This document shows positions 10,760 to 24,800 of a stretch of DNA of 64,000 nt, piece after piece. The notes beneath the pieces were generated by a model. It worked only from the letters and a program-made list of their open reading frames with translations, was not told the DNA's origin and searched no databases. A program made the position numbers and the translations under genes. Source of the stretch: Haliotis asinina (Eukaryota > Mollusca > Gastropoda > Lepetellida > Haliotidae); NCBI RefSeq assembly GCF_037392515.1, contig NC_090281.1, forward strand, positions 56,336,753 to 56,400,752, given 5' to 3'. Positions within the stretch are counted from its first letter, which is position 1. Each line of letters begins with the position of its first letter.

Positions 10760-12304
10760 TGCACCTCATCCAAAGTACCGCACCACCCACATTTTAAGAA
10801 AGTTGTGGTACATAAAGATGATTGTGCAAAAGAAAATGGTATTCAAAGGCCGTTGATTGGGATATTTGTGATCTTTAGGTGTCCTTCTCAGTTCTCAATG
10901 GCAAATCACCTGTAAAAAATGGTAATGCATGAGTTTGAGGCAACATCTTTTAATGACAACAATACCAGCCAAAACAAGCCCCTGAAAAGTATTGCAACCC
11001 ACAGTTATTAAATGAACACAAGACATCGAATGTGCATAGAAACTGAACCTTATATGGGACAGTTTCACACAGAGAAATGTCTTCAGTATCTTGTGTATCC
11101 ATCTCTGGCAGCAATGGTCACTCTAACACGACGTCTATTCTGTTCCACTCCTCCACCAAAGCCTGGGACAATCCCTGCAGGGAATTGACTGGAAGTTCCC
11201 TCTGCTTGACCTTGTGGCCAAGAATGTCCACAGATGCTCCAGGGGGTTGAGGTCAGGGCTTCGAGCCGGCCATGGCATCGTGTATATGGCATTGTTCCTG
11301 AGAAAATGGCGAACTGCATGGGCTCGATGAGGTCTAGCATTGTCGTCCATGAAGATAGGTCGGCTTGCAAGATTGTGGTTGTCAAAATGAGGCACCACAT
11401 GTTCATTCAGAATCTCATTCTAGTATCTCTGCCCATTAAGATTCCCAGGAATGATGATCAGATCAATCTTGCAGTCAAATGGAACAGCAACCCCACACCA
11501 TGACACTACCCCCTCCAAAGGGTACCTCCTCCTGGATGTTTCCCTGGTGATATGCTGTTCCTCCTGACCTCCAGACTCGCGCACAGCCGTCTGTAATGTG
11601 CAGGAGGAACCGGCTTTCGTCGGACCAATGAATGCGCCACCATGATCTAATGTTCCACCACTGCCTTGCTGTGCTCAAATTTAGACGTTTGTGCATGGAG
11701 GTCAGTAGTTGTCTTCTGACTGGACGTCATGCTCTCAGACCATGCTTCATGAAGACAGTCTCCGGACAGTGCCGGTGGACAGTCTCTGGAAAGGGCGCCA
11801 TAGGTTCAGTAGCTGCACACTGTTGAGGAATGGAGTATATGTACGCCGAGCCATTAGAACCAATGATCTGTCCTCTCTAGCATCTGTTTTCCGTGGCCTC
11901 CCTGTCCTGGATCGGTCCTTAACCTCTCCTGAGGCACCATGTTTGCCAATTAACCTGCTAATCGTCGTGTGGCTTAGATTCAATTCTCGGCCAATAGCAT
12001 ACCAGTGATCAGCCATCTTTGTCCTAAGGACACCATGGGTGCCATTTAAACCCGAAAAGTCACTCGGGGATGAAAAACGCAGCCTTATTTGGCTGCGGGT
12101 AAACATGCATGTTCGTGTTGAGATGGCGGCCTGTTACCCGTGCGTTTCACGTGCACGTGAATTTCCTCAAGGTGCATGCTTTAGGCAGAAAGTATGCACA
12201 GAACAACGTTTTTTCATATAGACCTATCGTAAAAATCATCCCTGGAAAAATTGTTAAGTTAGGGTAATTAATATTGGGTGGTGCGTTACTTTTGATGAAG
12301 TGTA
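10760..12304 (-). mobile_element. Tc1-like DNA transposon, degenerate but with both ends
   Basis: Matching terminal inverted repeats of about 30 bp lie at 10760-10789 and 12275-12304 (core GCACCACCCA / TGGGTGGTGC). Each is flanked by TA, the Tc1/mariner target duplication. On the minus strand the transposase parts appear in order. A helix-turn-helix region lies at about 12010-11750 (SHTTISRLIGKHG, RTGRPRKT). Catalytic blocks follow: WSDESRF at about 11620, FMDDNARPHRAHAVRHFL at about 11350, and WPARSPDLNPLEHLW at about 11250. These carry the DD-D/E residues. The blocks are in different reading frames, so the transposase is inactivated by at least two frameshifts. The 1545 bp length is normal for Tc1. 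Confidence 0.9.
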
Positions 12305-12475
12305 TATAATACTGTCTATCGTTTATACCACGGCATGTTTTTAAAGACTCGTGATAAGATCAAACTGCTCACCCTCGGAGGCGATTAGTACATGGCACTG
12401 TTTGCTGAAATACACTAGCGGGATGCTGATGGACCTGGGGATGTGCACAATCATGGGCCCCACAGTGCTGGGTGG

Positions 12476-12640
12476 GTGGGTGGGTTTAGTTTTACGCCGC
12501 TTTTAGCAATATTCCAGCAATATCACGGCATAGGACACCAGAAAATGGGCTTCACACATTGTACTCATGTGGGGAATCGAACCCGGGTCTTCGAAGTGAC
12601 GAGCGAACGCGTTAACCATTGGGCTACCCCACCGCCCCTT
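12476..12640 (-). repeat. SINE-A (tRNA-headed), near full length
   Basis: Read on the minus strand, it starts with a tRNA-like head. The A box lies in TAGCCCAATGGTTAACGCG and the B box in GGTTCGATTCC. The body (GTGTGAAGCCCATTTTCTGG) and the shared tail (GCTGGAATATTGCTAAAAGC, then GGCGTAAAACTAAAC) follow. It resembles a tRNA-derived SINE rather than a tRNA gene, since no acceptor stem closes. Confidence 0.85.
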
Positions 12641-14344
12641 GTTAGGCTGTACAGTTGGGGCACTGAACTGTTGGTTGCCCATATATCATCACTTGTTCAA
12701 ATCCATTTTTCACTGACATCTAGTTTGTCTGGAAGCCCAGATTGTTAAGGGAGCTAAAAATCATTGCGAAATATGTAATACAGAATTTATTACGTTCGCG
12801 TATATCTCATGATCATTTAACGAGAATATGTAAACAGGTAATGCATAACATTCTCAATATGTAATACTGGGTTCATTTTTAATGTAGGTTTGGTTTGCCC
12901 ACTTTACCCTTAAGGTGCGTGTTCTTTTCAAACGATTGAGGTAACTGGAGCCGACGTTGCGGTTTCTACCTTACACGCACCGCCCGTTTTGTACTGTTGC
13001 TGTTTTCTCTGTATTCTCACTACTTGCAGAAGAGATTTCATGGCTCATCTCACTCCTACTGCAGGGCATCCTGGTTTCCTGACCTCTCATTAATTCAGTA
13101 TTAATGAGAGGGCCGGGAACCAGGACGAGTGAGGCATTAAACAACCACAACACCACGAACACCACCAACAAACACTTATAATCTGAAGTATAAGTAAACA
13201 AGCGGCATAAAAAACAAAACCAAAAAAACGAAACAAAACAAATAACAAAGCAAAAAAAACCCACAAAAACCCCACCCATTTCAAACTAAAAGTATTTACT
13301 CATATTGCGACACTTCTGATGATTACGATGGTGGATGATGCAAATACACAAACAGCTTCACCCTTTGTACCTATGTAGGGAATCGAACCAGGGTCTTCGG
13401 CGTGGCAAGCGAACGCTTTAACCACTTGGCTCCTTCACCGACTCTGTACTTGGAAAGGAACCTCTCGCAGAATTCCTGCCGATTCACAGTATGATGAAGT
13501 CATAACATTTGAAAATGTCAATGAATTTTTACAGATATCGTTGTGAGAAAATGTGTAGACAAGTTTTGAAAGAAAATATGTTCACATTAATTTACTTATA
13601 ACATGTATACTTACATCTCACTAATAATATCCGTTTACTCGTTTAATATTTGTTACAGCGATATTTAAGCAAATCCACGTCTTTCTAAAGAGGCGTTTAA
13701 CATGGAAATGGCGTCAAGCAAACAAACACTCACCAGTATGTAGACACTTGTCAATATACGTCTTTATATTTGGTCACATAATCCTAATTACTTTATAATC
13801 ATACTTGCATGTATTTTGAAACTTAATAAAAAGAAGCGATCTGCGAATCAGGAATGTAATATCTAAACATTTTATAGTTTGCCTGTAAGAATCATAATTC
13901 GCACGCGCGCCCTAGTGTAAGTCGTCTGCATCATTACACTTCACGACGAAAACAATGATTCTATTGAAAGCAACAAGTTAATAAAAACAAAATGCAAATA
14001 TTAAAATTAAGACAACCACGGCCCTGTGTTTGGGATGCAAGGGATACAAGGGACCCATGTAACAACCTATGCACCCGTGTAGTAGTACGATGTCCCTAGA
14101 AACGCTACGTAAGTTCTTTTTATGTAATATGTTTAAAATAGGTTCTCAGGTTGGGAAAGAAACCAAAATACTTCATGTCTACTGAAGGATGTAAGCTTAC
14201 ATTTTATGTATGCTTCATTCGAAAACTACATATAATTCAACTAAGCAATGTCGCGTAAGCCACTTGATCTGAGTATATATTTGTCGGGAAATGTATTTAT
14301 GAGACTCTTATAACACAATATTGCCTGTTGGGAATCTACTCTCC
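12641..14344. other. Intergenic stretch with SINE-A fragment and A-rich tract
   Basis: About 13370-13442 is the head of a reverse SINE-A (AATCGAACCAGGGTCTTCGG, CTTTAACCACTTGGCT). About 13195-13280 is an A/C-rich low-complexity tract that creates spurious hydrophobic ORFs on the minus strand. No supported gene. Confidence 0.6.
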
Positions 14345-14862
14345 AACACTGCAGCATCCCCGATACCTCCAGGGTATAAGTTCCGATAAGTCTCCACTAT
14401 ACCCGGGATGCACCTAAGGCCACGCCCTGTAAATTAACTCCCTAGGCTGACTATTTATCCTATCAGGTGTATAAGCTGGGAAGTTGAGTGAACCAATCAC
14501 AACTCACTTTTGCTTTTTAAATTATCTATCCGATTAAACTTGGCAACACAAATCATACACAGGTTCTCTGAAAGAGGCAGGAGTTCTTGCATATGTTTTA
14601 AAAAAAATTTCGCACCTATCAATGATTTCCCGAAAATCTTGAGTCGCACTGCAAACAAACATTCAAAGCTGCGACCTCTATCTTTGTTGACACCGGCAAG
14701 TTCAGTGGTGTCAGCGGTTCACATTATTGGTAATGCTATGAATGCCGAGTCATCAAAGGGAAGTAATAACATTTTTCAGCTGAGGCGTAGATGCATCCTG
14801 GGTATGTGGAGATTCTTCGGAATGTATATCCTGGAGATATCGAGGATTACACTGCAGTTGTG
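14345..14862. mobile_element. MITE-like element with imperfect inverted ends of about 80 bp
   Basis: 14345-14425 and about 14780-14862 are inverted copies. The left reads ACTGCAGCATCCCCGATACC and CTCCAGGGTATAAG. The right, reverse-complemented, reads ACTGCAGTGTAATCCTCGAT and CTCCAGGATATAC. There is no transposase between them. The superfamily is not assigned; target duplications were not clear. Confidence 0.65.
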
Positions 14863-14949
14863 TTCCTGCGACAAGTGGGAACAGCAAGAGGAATGTTGGC
14901 TGAAGCGCTCCTAAAATCTCTTTTAGTTGTACTGGCAAGACATACCTCG

Positions 14950-14965
14950 CTCAAAAAAAAAGAAG

Positions 14966-14996
<31 letters not shown>

Positions 14997-15080
14997 CAAA
15001 ACAGACATGAGCTTCACATGTGGGTAATCTAACCCGGTCTTCGGTATGACAAGGGAACACTTTCACCAAATGCCTCACAT
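14950..15080 (-). repeat. (AAAAC)n tract plus SINE-A head fragment
   Basis: About 14951-15003 is an A-rich run ending in repeated AAAAC. It is followed by a reverse SINE-A head (GAGCTTCACATGTGGGTAAT, AACCCGGTCTTCGGTATGAC). Confidence 0.75.
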
Positions 15081-15810
15081 TTGCTTGGAACCATATACCA
15101 TACATAAGAGGACAAAGTCCTCCATATCCCCTGTAATGGTAAAATACCCTTCATGAATATGTCTCCTAGTTAAGAGAATGTTTTGATGTGTAAATACCAC
15201 AGTGGAAAGAGATTACTGAAATGTGCTTAGTTCTGCTTCAGAGAGGAGCATTACAACCATTATGATTTCAGTCAAGGTCACACTTGTTGCCATGGAAATG
15301 AAAAAAAAAAACCCCCAAAAAACCCCAACATTTTATTAAGGATTCCAAAACTATCAAAAGTCACCAGTCTACCATCAGACCTATGTATGTGTCAGGTTTG
15401 GTGAAGAAATAGTGAATGGTTTGTAGGTTCTGCTCCAGAAAAGACAAATGTGTACTGACGGATGCATGGAGTCCATTTTAACGAGTAGTACTGGCATCTA
15501 TGCTTGTCAGCTGCCAAGAAAATTGAGACTCGTTTGGTTACAACATAAGATCTGAAAGTTTAGAGCATAATCTCAAGTGGACAGCCCTTTTATGGATCAG
15601 ATTATTTGCACTGGTTTGCTGGTTCAGATTAGAATTTAAATCATTAAAGATTTGATATTGCTGGAATATTGTGGACTGCTACACAAAACATTCAGTTTCA
15701 TTCACTCTCAAGCTTACAAAGTTTTGATCAGCTATTGAGTCAACAAATCTAAAACTTTTAACTTTTCTGGGAGAATCAAGAACTAAAAGCACCTCTAGTG
15801 AATGAATATA
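15081..15810. other. Region downstream of PWP2
   Basis: No supported exon or recognised repeat family. PWP2 transcripts are expected to end in its right-hand part. Confidence 0.45.
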
Positions 15811-15816
15811 TTTATT
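15811..15816 (-). terminator. PWP2 poly(A) signal AATAAA directly after the stop codon
   Basis: On the minus strand the PWP2 stop TGA (15819-15817) is followed with no gap by AATAAA (15816-15811). If used, cleavage 10-30 nt further on would give an extremely short 3' UTR. The signal is seen in sequence; its use is inferred. Confidence 0.55.
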
Positions 15817-18800
15817 TCATGTATCAAAATTGGACTTAAAATCTTCTTCCCTCATCATGCCCTGGAGGTCAAGGTCAGAGTCTGATTCGTCCGCCTGCAT
15901 CAGCTCTTCTCCACTCCCATCCTCCTCGTCATCCTTCACATGTTTCCGCTTGTTCCGCGACATCGCCAGGATGAAGTCCAGGTGGTACTTGTTGTGATCA
16001 CATCTACAATTCAAATGTAAGGTAACAAGTTTTCTTATACAAGACATTATTGATACTGGGACCTTTTCCATGAAATGTTCATAGCACTATACCATTCATA
16101 AGCCTTTAAAATAGGATAGTGAGTGAGTTTAGTTTTCTGTTGCTTTTAGCAATATTCCAGCAATATCACAGCAAAGAACACCAGAAATGGGCTTCACACA
16201 TTGTAACAATGTAGGGAATCTTAGCCGGATCTTCAGCGCGAGTGAATTAGTTTAGTTTTACGTCGTACTCAGCACTATTCCAGCTATATGGCGACGGTCT
16301 GTAAATAATCAAAACTGGACCAGACAATCCAGTGATCAACAGCATGACCATCAATCTATGCTACTGGGAACCAATGACACGTGTCAACCAAGTCAGCGGC
16401 CTTGACCAAGCAATCCCTTTAGTAGGCTCTTACGACAAGTTTGATCGCCTTTAATGGCAAGCATGGGTTACTGAAGGCCTATTCTAACCTGGACCTTCAC
16501 AGGTCTCTTCAGTGTGACAAGCAAACGCTTTAACCACTAAGCTACCCTACTGCCCCTAATGTAGGATCAAGTTACAACAGGTCATTACAAATACACTGCA
16601 GTTCAGGAAAATCTTTGCACGATGTGTATATATGGCACTATATGTTGCAATGGTGATGGTTTGGAGTTTGAATTCCGGTTTCATCCTGGCTATGGTTTGA
16701 GGGTGGTCTGCCAGCCAGCATACTAGTATTAGTGGTTGAGCATGTAAGTGAGTGGTTCATTTGGTGAATGGGAGGCAGCCAAAGCTACACTTGTTACAGC
16801 TATTTGCTGACTTCACATCATTCCCTGGTTTGGTGCTGACCGTGGGTCACTTGGAATAGTCGACTTGAACCAATGTGAGGAATGGTTGACATGTCACAGC
16901 GAGCAAACTCCATCACTGACTGCCCCAGGCAGATGGCCAACCATATAGCAATAGGGCCATAGATCCATCACATATAACTTCTGCCACATGGAAACTCTAC
17001 CTCTGTCTCACTAACTAACTTGCGGTGGGTAAAGTGGGGGCTCATCAGCGGTTCGATTCTCCACATGGGTACAATGTGTGAAGCCCATTTCTGGTGTCCC
17101 CTGCTGTGATGTTGTTGGAATATTGTTAAAAGCGACATAAAATCATACTCAGTCACTTGCAAACAAAAGATACAATCTCACACATATAACCAATTACATA
17201 TAACCAGTGTCGCCCACTGTATGAATAGCTCACAGATAAAAACATTCTCCTAGAAGAATAATTTTATCTTTCATGAAAATTGTAACAAAGGCATCACATT
17301 GACCTATTTCAGTCCTTCACCTGTGTTGTCTTTACAGGGATATATAGGAATTCAGAATATATGTTCAGCCACTACCTGTGCAGAAATTGCTCTTTTCACA
17401 ATTTTCAATACCTTTCTTTTACAAACTATTTGGAAATAGAGAGCATAATGAATAAAGCTTGGAAAAACTCATCTTGTGTATCTGTACTTACAGTTTTCCA
17501 ACATCATCGTACTTTCGTGTGACATTTTTCTGAAGAGTTCTCAGAGTAGCCATGACCTTTTGTGACCTTTGCTTGACCTTTGGCCCATGTATAAAAAGCA
17601 GACATTGTATCCAAGTGAGATAGAACTGCAGATGGGCAGACACCTCTACTTGATTGGCTACAAAGCTGAGCAGACGGTCAACATACGTGTCTGGTAATGA
17701 CTGGCAGATAACATCAGCTGTAATACAATGGTTTATATTTGTATTCTTAAACAATACTGATAGAGCAGTTGGTAAACATTTCATCTGTGCAACAGTTCTG
17801 AGATAGTCCAGGAAAGAGAGAATTCAGTTACAGGCACTTTCAACAGTAATCCAACATGATAATGGAAGCTATACATTTGGATAATGATGGAAGAACTCTC
17901 AATATCGTAACTTGGAACAAACGTCATAGAAACACTGTTAAAAAAAAGTCAGATTAATGCTCATTTGAACTTTACTGCAGATACTCGACAGCATAATGTC
18001 TAAAGCTGAGAGTATCCTTTGGTTGATGATGTATCATGATGTAAGGGACGTCGACATGAATTGGGACTGAAAATACGTGACAATCGTTCTTACTGTCATT
18101 GGGTGGAATAGATTCCATGACTTCCTGAATCAGCTTCTGTTCATTCAGCCGGAAACTGAGCAATAGGGCTTTAGAGTGATCTCCCTTTGCCAAGGTCTTT
18201 CTTACACTAGCTGGTGTGATCTCTGTGTCAAGTTCATAGGGGTCAAACACGAGGTTGTGGTCAAGAGAATAGAGAAGGAGTCCTTCCGTCGATGTTGCTG
18301 CCCATGCACGCCCTGAAGCAAATTAGTACATCGCTCAAACTTGGTGAATCGTCTTTCATAAAAAGGACTGGTTCTGTATTTTCATAAAATATATGATGAA
18401 TAGGACTGAGTAAGAGAGAGTTGTTTCCCCTGATTCCTCATACTGTCAATATGTGAATGAGATAGTGTGATATTGATATGTTCAGTGGCCATGATATGTT
18501 GAGTTGTGATGAAACATTTAGTGGAAATGATATACTTGGTGCTAATGATATATTTGGTTGAAAGGATATGTTCGGAAGTAAAGATAAAATTTGATTACAG
18601 TAAGTTCAGAGGGATAGGGTCGTTATCAGGAATGAATCACCAACCTGTGGGAGAGAATTTGACTGTGGAGACACGGACCTCTGGTTTGAAGTGCCGTGAA
18701 CTCATATCCCCCTTACGCACCCCTGGGAGGGCAATCTGCTCCCCTTCCTCACTCTCCACCAGCGCTATGTTCCCCCACTCGGTCATTTTGCGGCGGTCTA

Positions 18801-21800
18801 GGAACTCCTACAGAAGTTGAAACATTGGAAATCTAAGGATAAGAAGGCAATGTGATTGTCTCTGCCTCATAGCATACATGACAAAACAAAGATGATGATT
18901 TGATTGAACATATTGATGCTCATTCTGTTGATCACAGGATTGTCTAACCCAGACTCAATTATTGACAGATGGCTGTCAAATAGATGGAATACTGCCAAGT
19001 GTGGTGTAAAACACACGTCTTCTTGCTCCCTACCTCCATCCCATCAAAGGACATGTTGCACGAGATCTCAAACTTCTTTATCAGTAGACGATCCGGGACA
19101 GAGTAGATACAGACGAACTTTGATCTGCCTGCAGCCAGGAGACAGTTGCCGTCAGCGCTGTAGCAGATTGTTGTGAAGGCCCTGAAACAGTTGGTGAGAC
19201 AATAGGTTCCATGACTTTTATGGACTGGAGTAATTTAATATTTTGACTCCAATCGGATCCTCCTCACCTACCTTACAAGCCACGGTTTTACCTTGACTCA
19301 CTGACATGGGGGTCCCAGGGACCCCAAATTATTAGTTTTAAGGGTCCATGCAGGCAATATCCTGTGAAGTACCAGTTTAGAGAATTGTATGCTCTACAGA
19401 CTGGAACAAATCTTTGATCATGTGGACTGATGGATAAAATGATGCACATAACTGCTCTGTAAGAACAACATAACACTTAGCTAAGTCACAGATGTGTTAT
19501 TTTTACAGTGTATAATATTGTGTGCTCTCTGGATGCAGTGAATTATTTTTCTGCATCCATTCTCTCTATTTGTGAGTAGCAGTGTGACGCATAAAACCCA
19601 ATGTCAACAGGGCAGGCTGGAATCAATGACCATCAATAGCTATACATGACAGCATATAGCCAAAACCACAGCAACTATCTATGTAATTGCATACAATGTT
19701 CATTAGAAACTGTACTAAGTGATCAAAATGAAACCTACAACCCCTGCATGAGGTCCAAAGTGACTACTGACTTCATAGCCTATAGATGTTGATGCTGTGA
19801 TCACTGGATTGTCTGGTCCAGACTCAATTATTTAGAGACCGCTGCCATATAGCTGAAATATTGCTGAGTGCGGCGTAAAACTAAACTCACTCACTCTAGT
19901 ATCAGCAGATACACAGATTAACACCAACAAACAACATGTCACCTATAAACAGGTACTTCTGGAATAAAACTACATAGGAATTCTAATAAATGCTGTTACA
20001 CACATTAATATGAACATATTAAATTGTTGAAAAAACATGTTGGCAATATTAAGACTCTCTATAAACTATTTATCTACACTTAGGGTAACAAGTGTAGGTT
20101 TACAAAACGCATCAAATATATTTTGAATTTAACGGCAACTTACACCTGGACTCAACATTCAATCTCTATTGTAGTAGAGTGGGACACTACAAATGGGCTT
20201 CACAAATTGTACCCATGTGGGAAATCAAACCCAGTTCTTCAGTGTGACAAGCAGGTACTTTAACCACTAGGCTACCCTTCTGCTCTTGTGATGTAGAGTT
20301 TGGGACAGGTATAAACCTTGTCATTTGCAACAAACAAATACTTACTTTCCAGCTGCTGATTTTTTAGCTGTTATTTTGTCCATCTCCTTCCTCGAGTAGC
20401 CAACATCATGTTTTCCCTCAATGGCGCCCACCTGGGTTCCTGTATCTGGATTCCACAGAGTAATGGTGGCATCCAGACTGGCAACAGCCAACTCATTGCC
20501 ATCAGGGCGAAACGCAACAGCCAGAACTGGTGACGAAAAAACATCATAAGAATGCTAAGACGCTTTCAAATGGCAAACACTTGATGGCAAATATGAGTTT
20601 AAGAGTGTGAACATTCCACCAACTCGCAACCAACTCCAATTTCAGAGTTTTCAAACTGTTGTCAAGAATAAGGATTGGTTTCTATTTACCAACTTTTCCA
20701 TAAAATTTTAAGTGTTGTCATATACATAATTGCAGAGAGAAGTGTTGTCAAACTCATGTTGATCAGAAACAACCTATCACAGTCAACAAAAATATCACAA
20801 TGTTTTGGTCATCTGGTCAACTTCAACTACAAAATGACATCGCTGAAAGTTTGACAATATGTGTTTGACCTGTGAAAATGCAAGTTTGAAAACAGAAAAA
20901 CATTTAACAGCGTTGTCAAGCTTAAGTTTGTCAAGTGAAGGCTGCCTTAAAACAGCATGTGAAATAACATAACACCATAATTTAATGTCATGCAGTTAGT
21001 CTGCGTATACCTGCATATACAATGAAAAGTTTACAGCAACATATCAATACACAAACAGTTAAATCAAACTTGTTACCTCAGAAACACATATTAGATAACC
21101 CCACTTACCATCTGTGGGCAGTCCATAAGTTTCCTTGGCAGATTTGTTCTCAAACACATCCCACACTTTGATAGTTTTGTCCCATGATGCACTGGCCAAG
21201 ATGGCTCTTGCCGGACTGAAACTGAGGCTGCTGATTGGTCCTTCATGTCCAGTCAATATCTGCAATACAACCATGCAATTTTCTCCATACATCACAGTCC
21301 TGTATTGGAACACTATAAACCACCTTCACATTTTCATCAATAATAAAGCTTTTAAAAAGTAAGTATACTGAATATGCTACAAGAACAAGGAAGCAAACAC
21401 CGCCTGCAATCAGAAGAACCCACTCGCTACGATGGATAGTCACTTCGAATTTTCTATTGTCACATTTTTGAGTAGAGTGAGTGAGTGAATGCGTGAGTGA
21501 GTGCGTGAGTGAGTTCAATTTTATGCTGCACTCAGCAATATTCCAGCTATATAGCACCGGTCTGTAAATAATCGAGTCTGGGCCAGACAATCCAGTGATC
21601 AACAGCATGAGCATCAATCTGCACAAGTGGGAACCAATGACATGTCAACCCAGTCAGACAGCCTGACCACCCGATCCCGTTAGTCACCTCTTACAACAAG
21701 CATAGTCACCATTAACAGTAAGCATGGGTTGCTGAAGGCCTATTCTTCCCCTGACCTTCACAAGTCCATTCAAGTAGAACTCAAGTATCCATTCAGCTAT

Positions 21801-24800
21801 CAGTTCAGTCATTGGTACCCCAGTAACAGAGTGTTAAATTTGGTTTGACTGTCACACAGACCATGAAACAAACATAACTAAGATCACGTGTAAGTCTCTG
21901 ATAGTTAGCAAGACAAGATTACTGCAGTTTCAGGCAAAACATCTGTGTACATAGTTTATGAAGTTTACGTCCGACTAAAATTCTGTGTGAATAGGCAGAA
22001 TGCAGTTCTGTGATTGTCACTGTTTAATGACAAACTACTGTCTTTCTTGCAGCAAGGTTTTATGATCTCATTACATCATTCAACCATTTATCCAAAAGCA
22101 GACCAGACATGAGGAGACCATTTTATCCAGCAATACTCATAAATCATTAGATCATTTCACTCAGCTAGTCAAGGGCCACTTTAAACAGCCCTAGTCATGG
22201 GTGAATCAATTAACCTCTTTATTTCCAGACTGGTGAGTATTCCTTCTCATGCCTGCATACAGACTGTCAGATGACAGAGGTAGATCTATAACAATGTTTA
22301 ATGAGAGAAACACAACACATACAACAGCAATTTGTGACCTTCACAGAAAGATGGATGGTGCTACTGGTTTGTTCTTTCTTGCCCTAATGGGATGTCTCAC
22401 TCCAACAAAGTGTAACAAACCTCTAGCAGTCTGCCAGTTTGCATGGACCACACAAATATCTCGAACACATCAACACCGCCGGCACACACTACTTCCCCAC
22501 TGCTGTCTGTCGCCAGACAGGAAAACTGCACTGGTCGTGGTGATGCAAATGTTCTGAAGTTGCGATATCTAAAATACACAAAATGTCAAATGCAACATGT
22601 ACTTCATGATGTAGAATATGTGTAAGAAACTAGACCCAAATATATCCAAACCACAAAAACAATGCCAGTAATATTCCAGCAATATCATAAGGTCTGTAAA
22701 CAATAAGTGGTTGATGGCTTCATCAGAGCATGAGGAGCACGAAACAAGAAATCCCCTTGGCCCCCACAAATATGCAAAGAACAAATCATCTGACAGTTAC
22801 TTAAAGTCCAACTTGATTTTTTGTTAGTAAGTCCTAATTGTTTCCATGGAAGTAATGAAAAACATAAATGCCAAAAATTTGACTCACCTTGTGAGGTCAA
22901 AGGCTCGGACGGTGCCATCAAGTGATGCTGACAACACCACCTTGCCATTCTGACTGAATGTGACATCAGTGATTCCTCCAAGGTGCTCGCTAAACGTCAC
23001 AAAACAAAACGCACTGCTGGTGTTCCAAACCTTCACCTTCAAGATTTGAAATAAATCTGTGTCATAAATTATGTTATTACACAACCAGGGATCCAAAAAC
23101 TGCCTTCCTCACAAAGGAAATGTCTTGCAGACATTTGTAAAACCATCAGTTACCATGACAGCACAATCAAATGGTTTCCTTTTCTGTTTAAAAACAAAAC
23201 ACTGATGGTTACTGTTCACACGCTGAAACAAGAAGATGTGAATCCCCCCAGTCCCCACAAATTTAGAAAATAACAAAACAAACAAATCGTCAAAAAGACA
23301 AACTTGATATGTTTTAAATTAAGTTCAAAGTCACCACTTTGGTATCTACTTCATATAACAAGATTTCTTGAAAAATATTGAAAGGTTTTCGAGGTGTGCT
23401 GCGGAAATGAAGCCTATGTCCCTTTTGAGACAGTCCAGATTGTTTCTACTGCAACCAAAAAAGTAAAACTGCCAAAACTTTGCAAATAGCAAAAGGCATC
23501 ACTTTAGATTGTGCTTGATATTCATGCCAGATTTTACTGAGGAAAAACATTGAATATTGATTTAGTTATGCTCCGGAAATTGAATGATTATATAGACGAC
23601 AAGGTGTTGACTGTTCCCCTCCCTTCAATACTTGCCGGGGTGTAAAAATGGAAGAATAGTTTTGGATAATGAATAAGAGTCTCAGTCTGATTGACCCCTG
23701 TTGATAACTTTGACATCAAAAGATGCCCTGGTGAGATTCTGAGTGTGCCTGCATGAGTCTGCATGTGCATGCATGTGTGCAGGTGCTATACCTTCCCATC
23801 ATCCCCTCCTGTGGCAATGTGTTGTCCGTCTGGGGAGTAAGCGAGGCAGTCCATGTTGTTGAAGTGGCCCTGCTGTTTCAGAACGTATGTTTCACTCTGC
23901 CACTCCCACACCAGCAACTGTCCCAATCCAGAACAGGCCAGCGCAATCCAGTCACCACTGGAGTTTATTGATATGGAGGCAATACTTTGGTCAGAAATGC
24001 TGAAACAAACAGGAAACCATGACAGCACTGGAACCACTGGCTATGGAATATGTAATTTTCTGAATAAAATTTATATTTTATACTTATCCTGACTCATGTA
24101 TTAATTGTATGGGACACCAGAAATGGGCTTCACACTCAGATGAATCATACAGAAGTGTCCTGGCACTTCTGTCTGGTAAGAAAAATTCTTAAAATATTTA
24201 CAGGTTCTGATCCTCTTTTGTTCTATTATGATAAATTTTTCCTTATCCTGACTCATGCTTAATTGCTTATCTCCTCTTCCTGGCAAAGGTAGTGGAACAC
24301 CTGAATTCCTTTGAAGTTCCCTTCTAAAAGAAGCGGACGTAAAATTCACACTCACCCATGGGTTACCTCCCGTCCCACGCACATGGTCAGCGGACAGGCC
24401 ATGATACTTGCTCTCTCCTACAATCGCCTGGCACGAGAATATGAGAATTCGGCATGTCTGTGAGGGGCAGCTGGGAGGGCTTTCGTCATGAGTCAGGATA
24501 AGTATAAAATATCAATTTTATTCAGAAAATTACATATTTTTCCTTATCCTTACTCATGCTTAATCGCTTACAGAATCCGATGGAAACAGCGGTGGGTCAG
24601 ACCACGCTGGATTCTGCTGGCTGTTCAAAATTACGTCCAAACATTTCCCCCTCTAACGGGAACTTGTAATTCGGTCCTGTCCTTTCTAATATTCATAGTA
24701 GATTCTGGGATGATCACATCCAGTCAAAAACTTGTCTTCCATAGACGACTTTGTTGACTGGCACATGATGACATCAAAAGTAACTAGCATCCTGCTAGTT

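Noticed and set aside
12560-12635. tRNA gene suggested by A and B boxes
   Set aside because: The boxes belong to a SINE head repeated many times in the window; no closing acceptor stem, and it continues into the SINE body.
13090-13284. Hydrophobic minus-strand ORFs resembling membrane proteins
   Set aside because: They arise from an A/C-rich tract; no homologous segment or exon signals.
14923-15105. ORF with a repeated Phe/Cys/Leu run
   Set aside because: Translation of the (AAAAC)n tract next to a SINE fragment.
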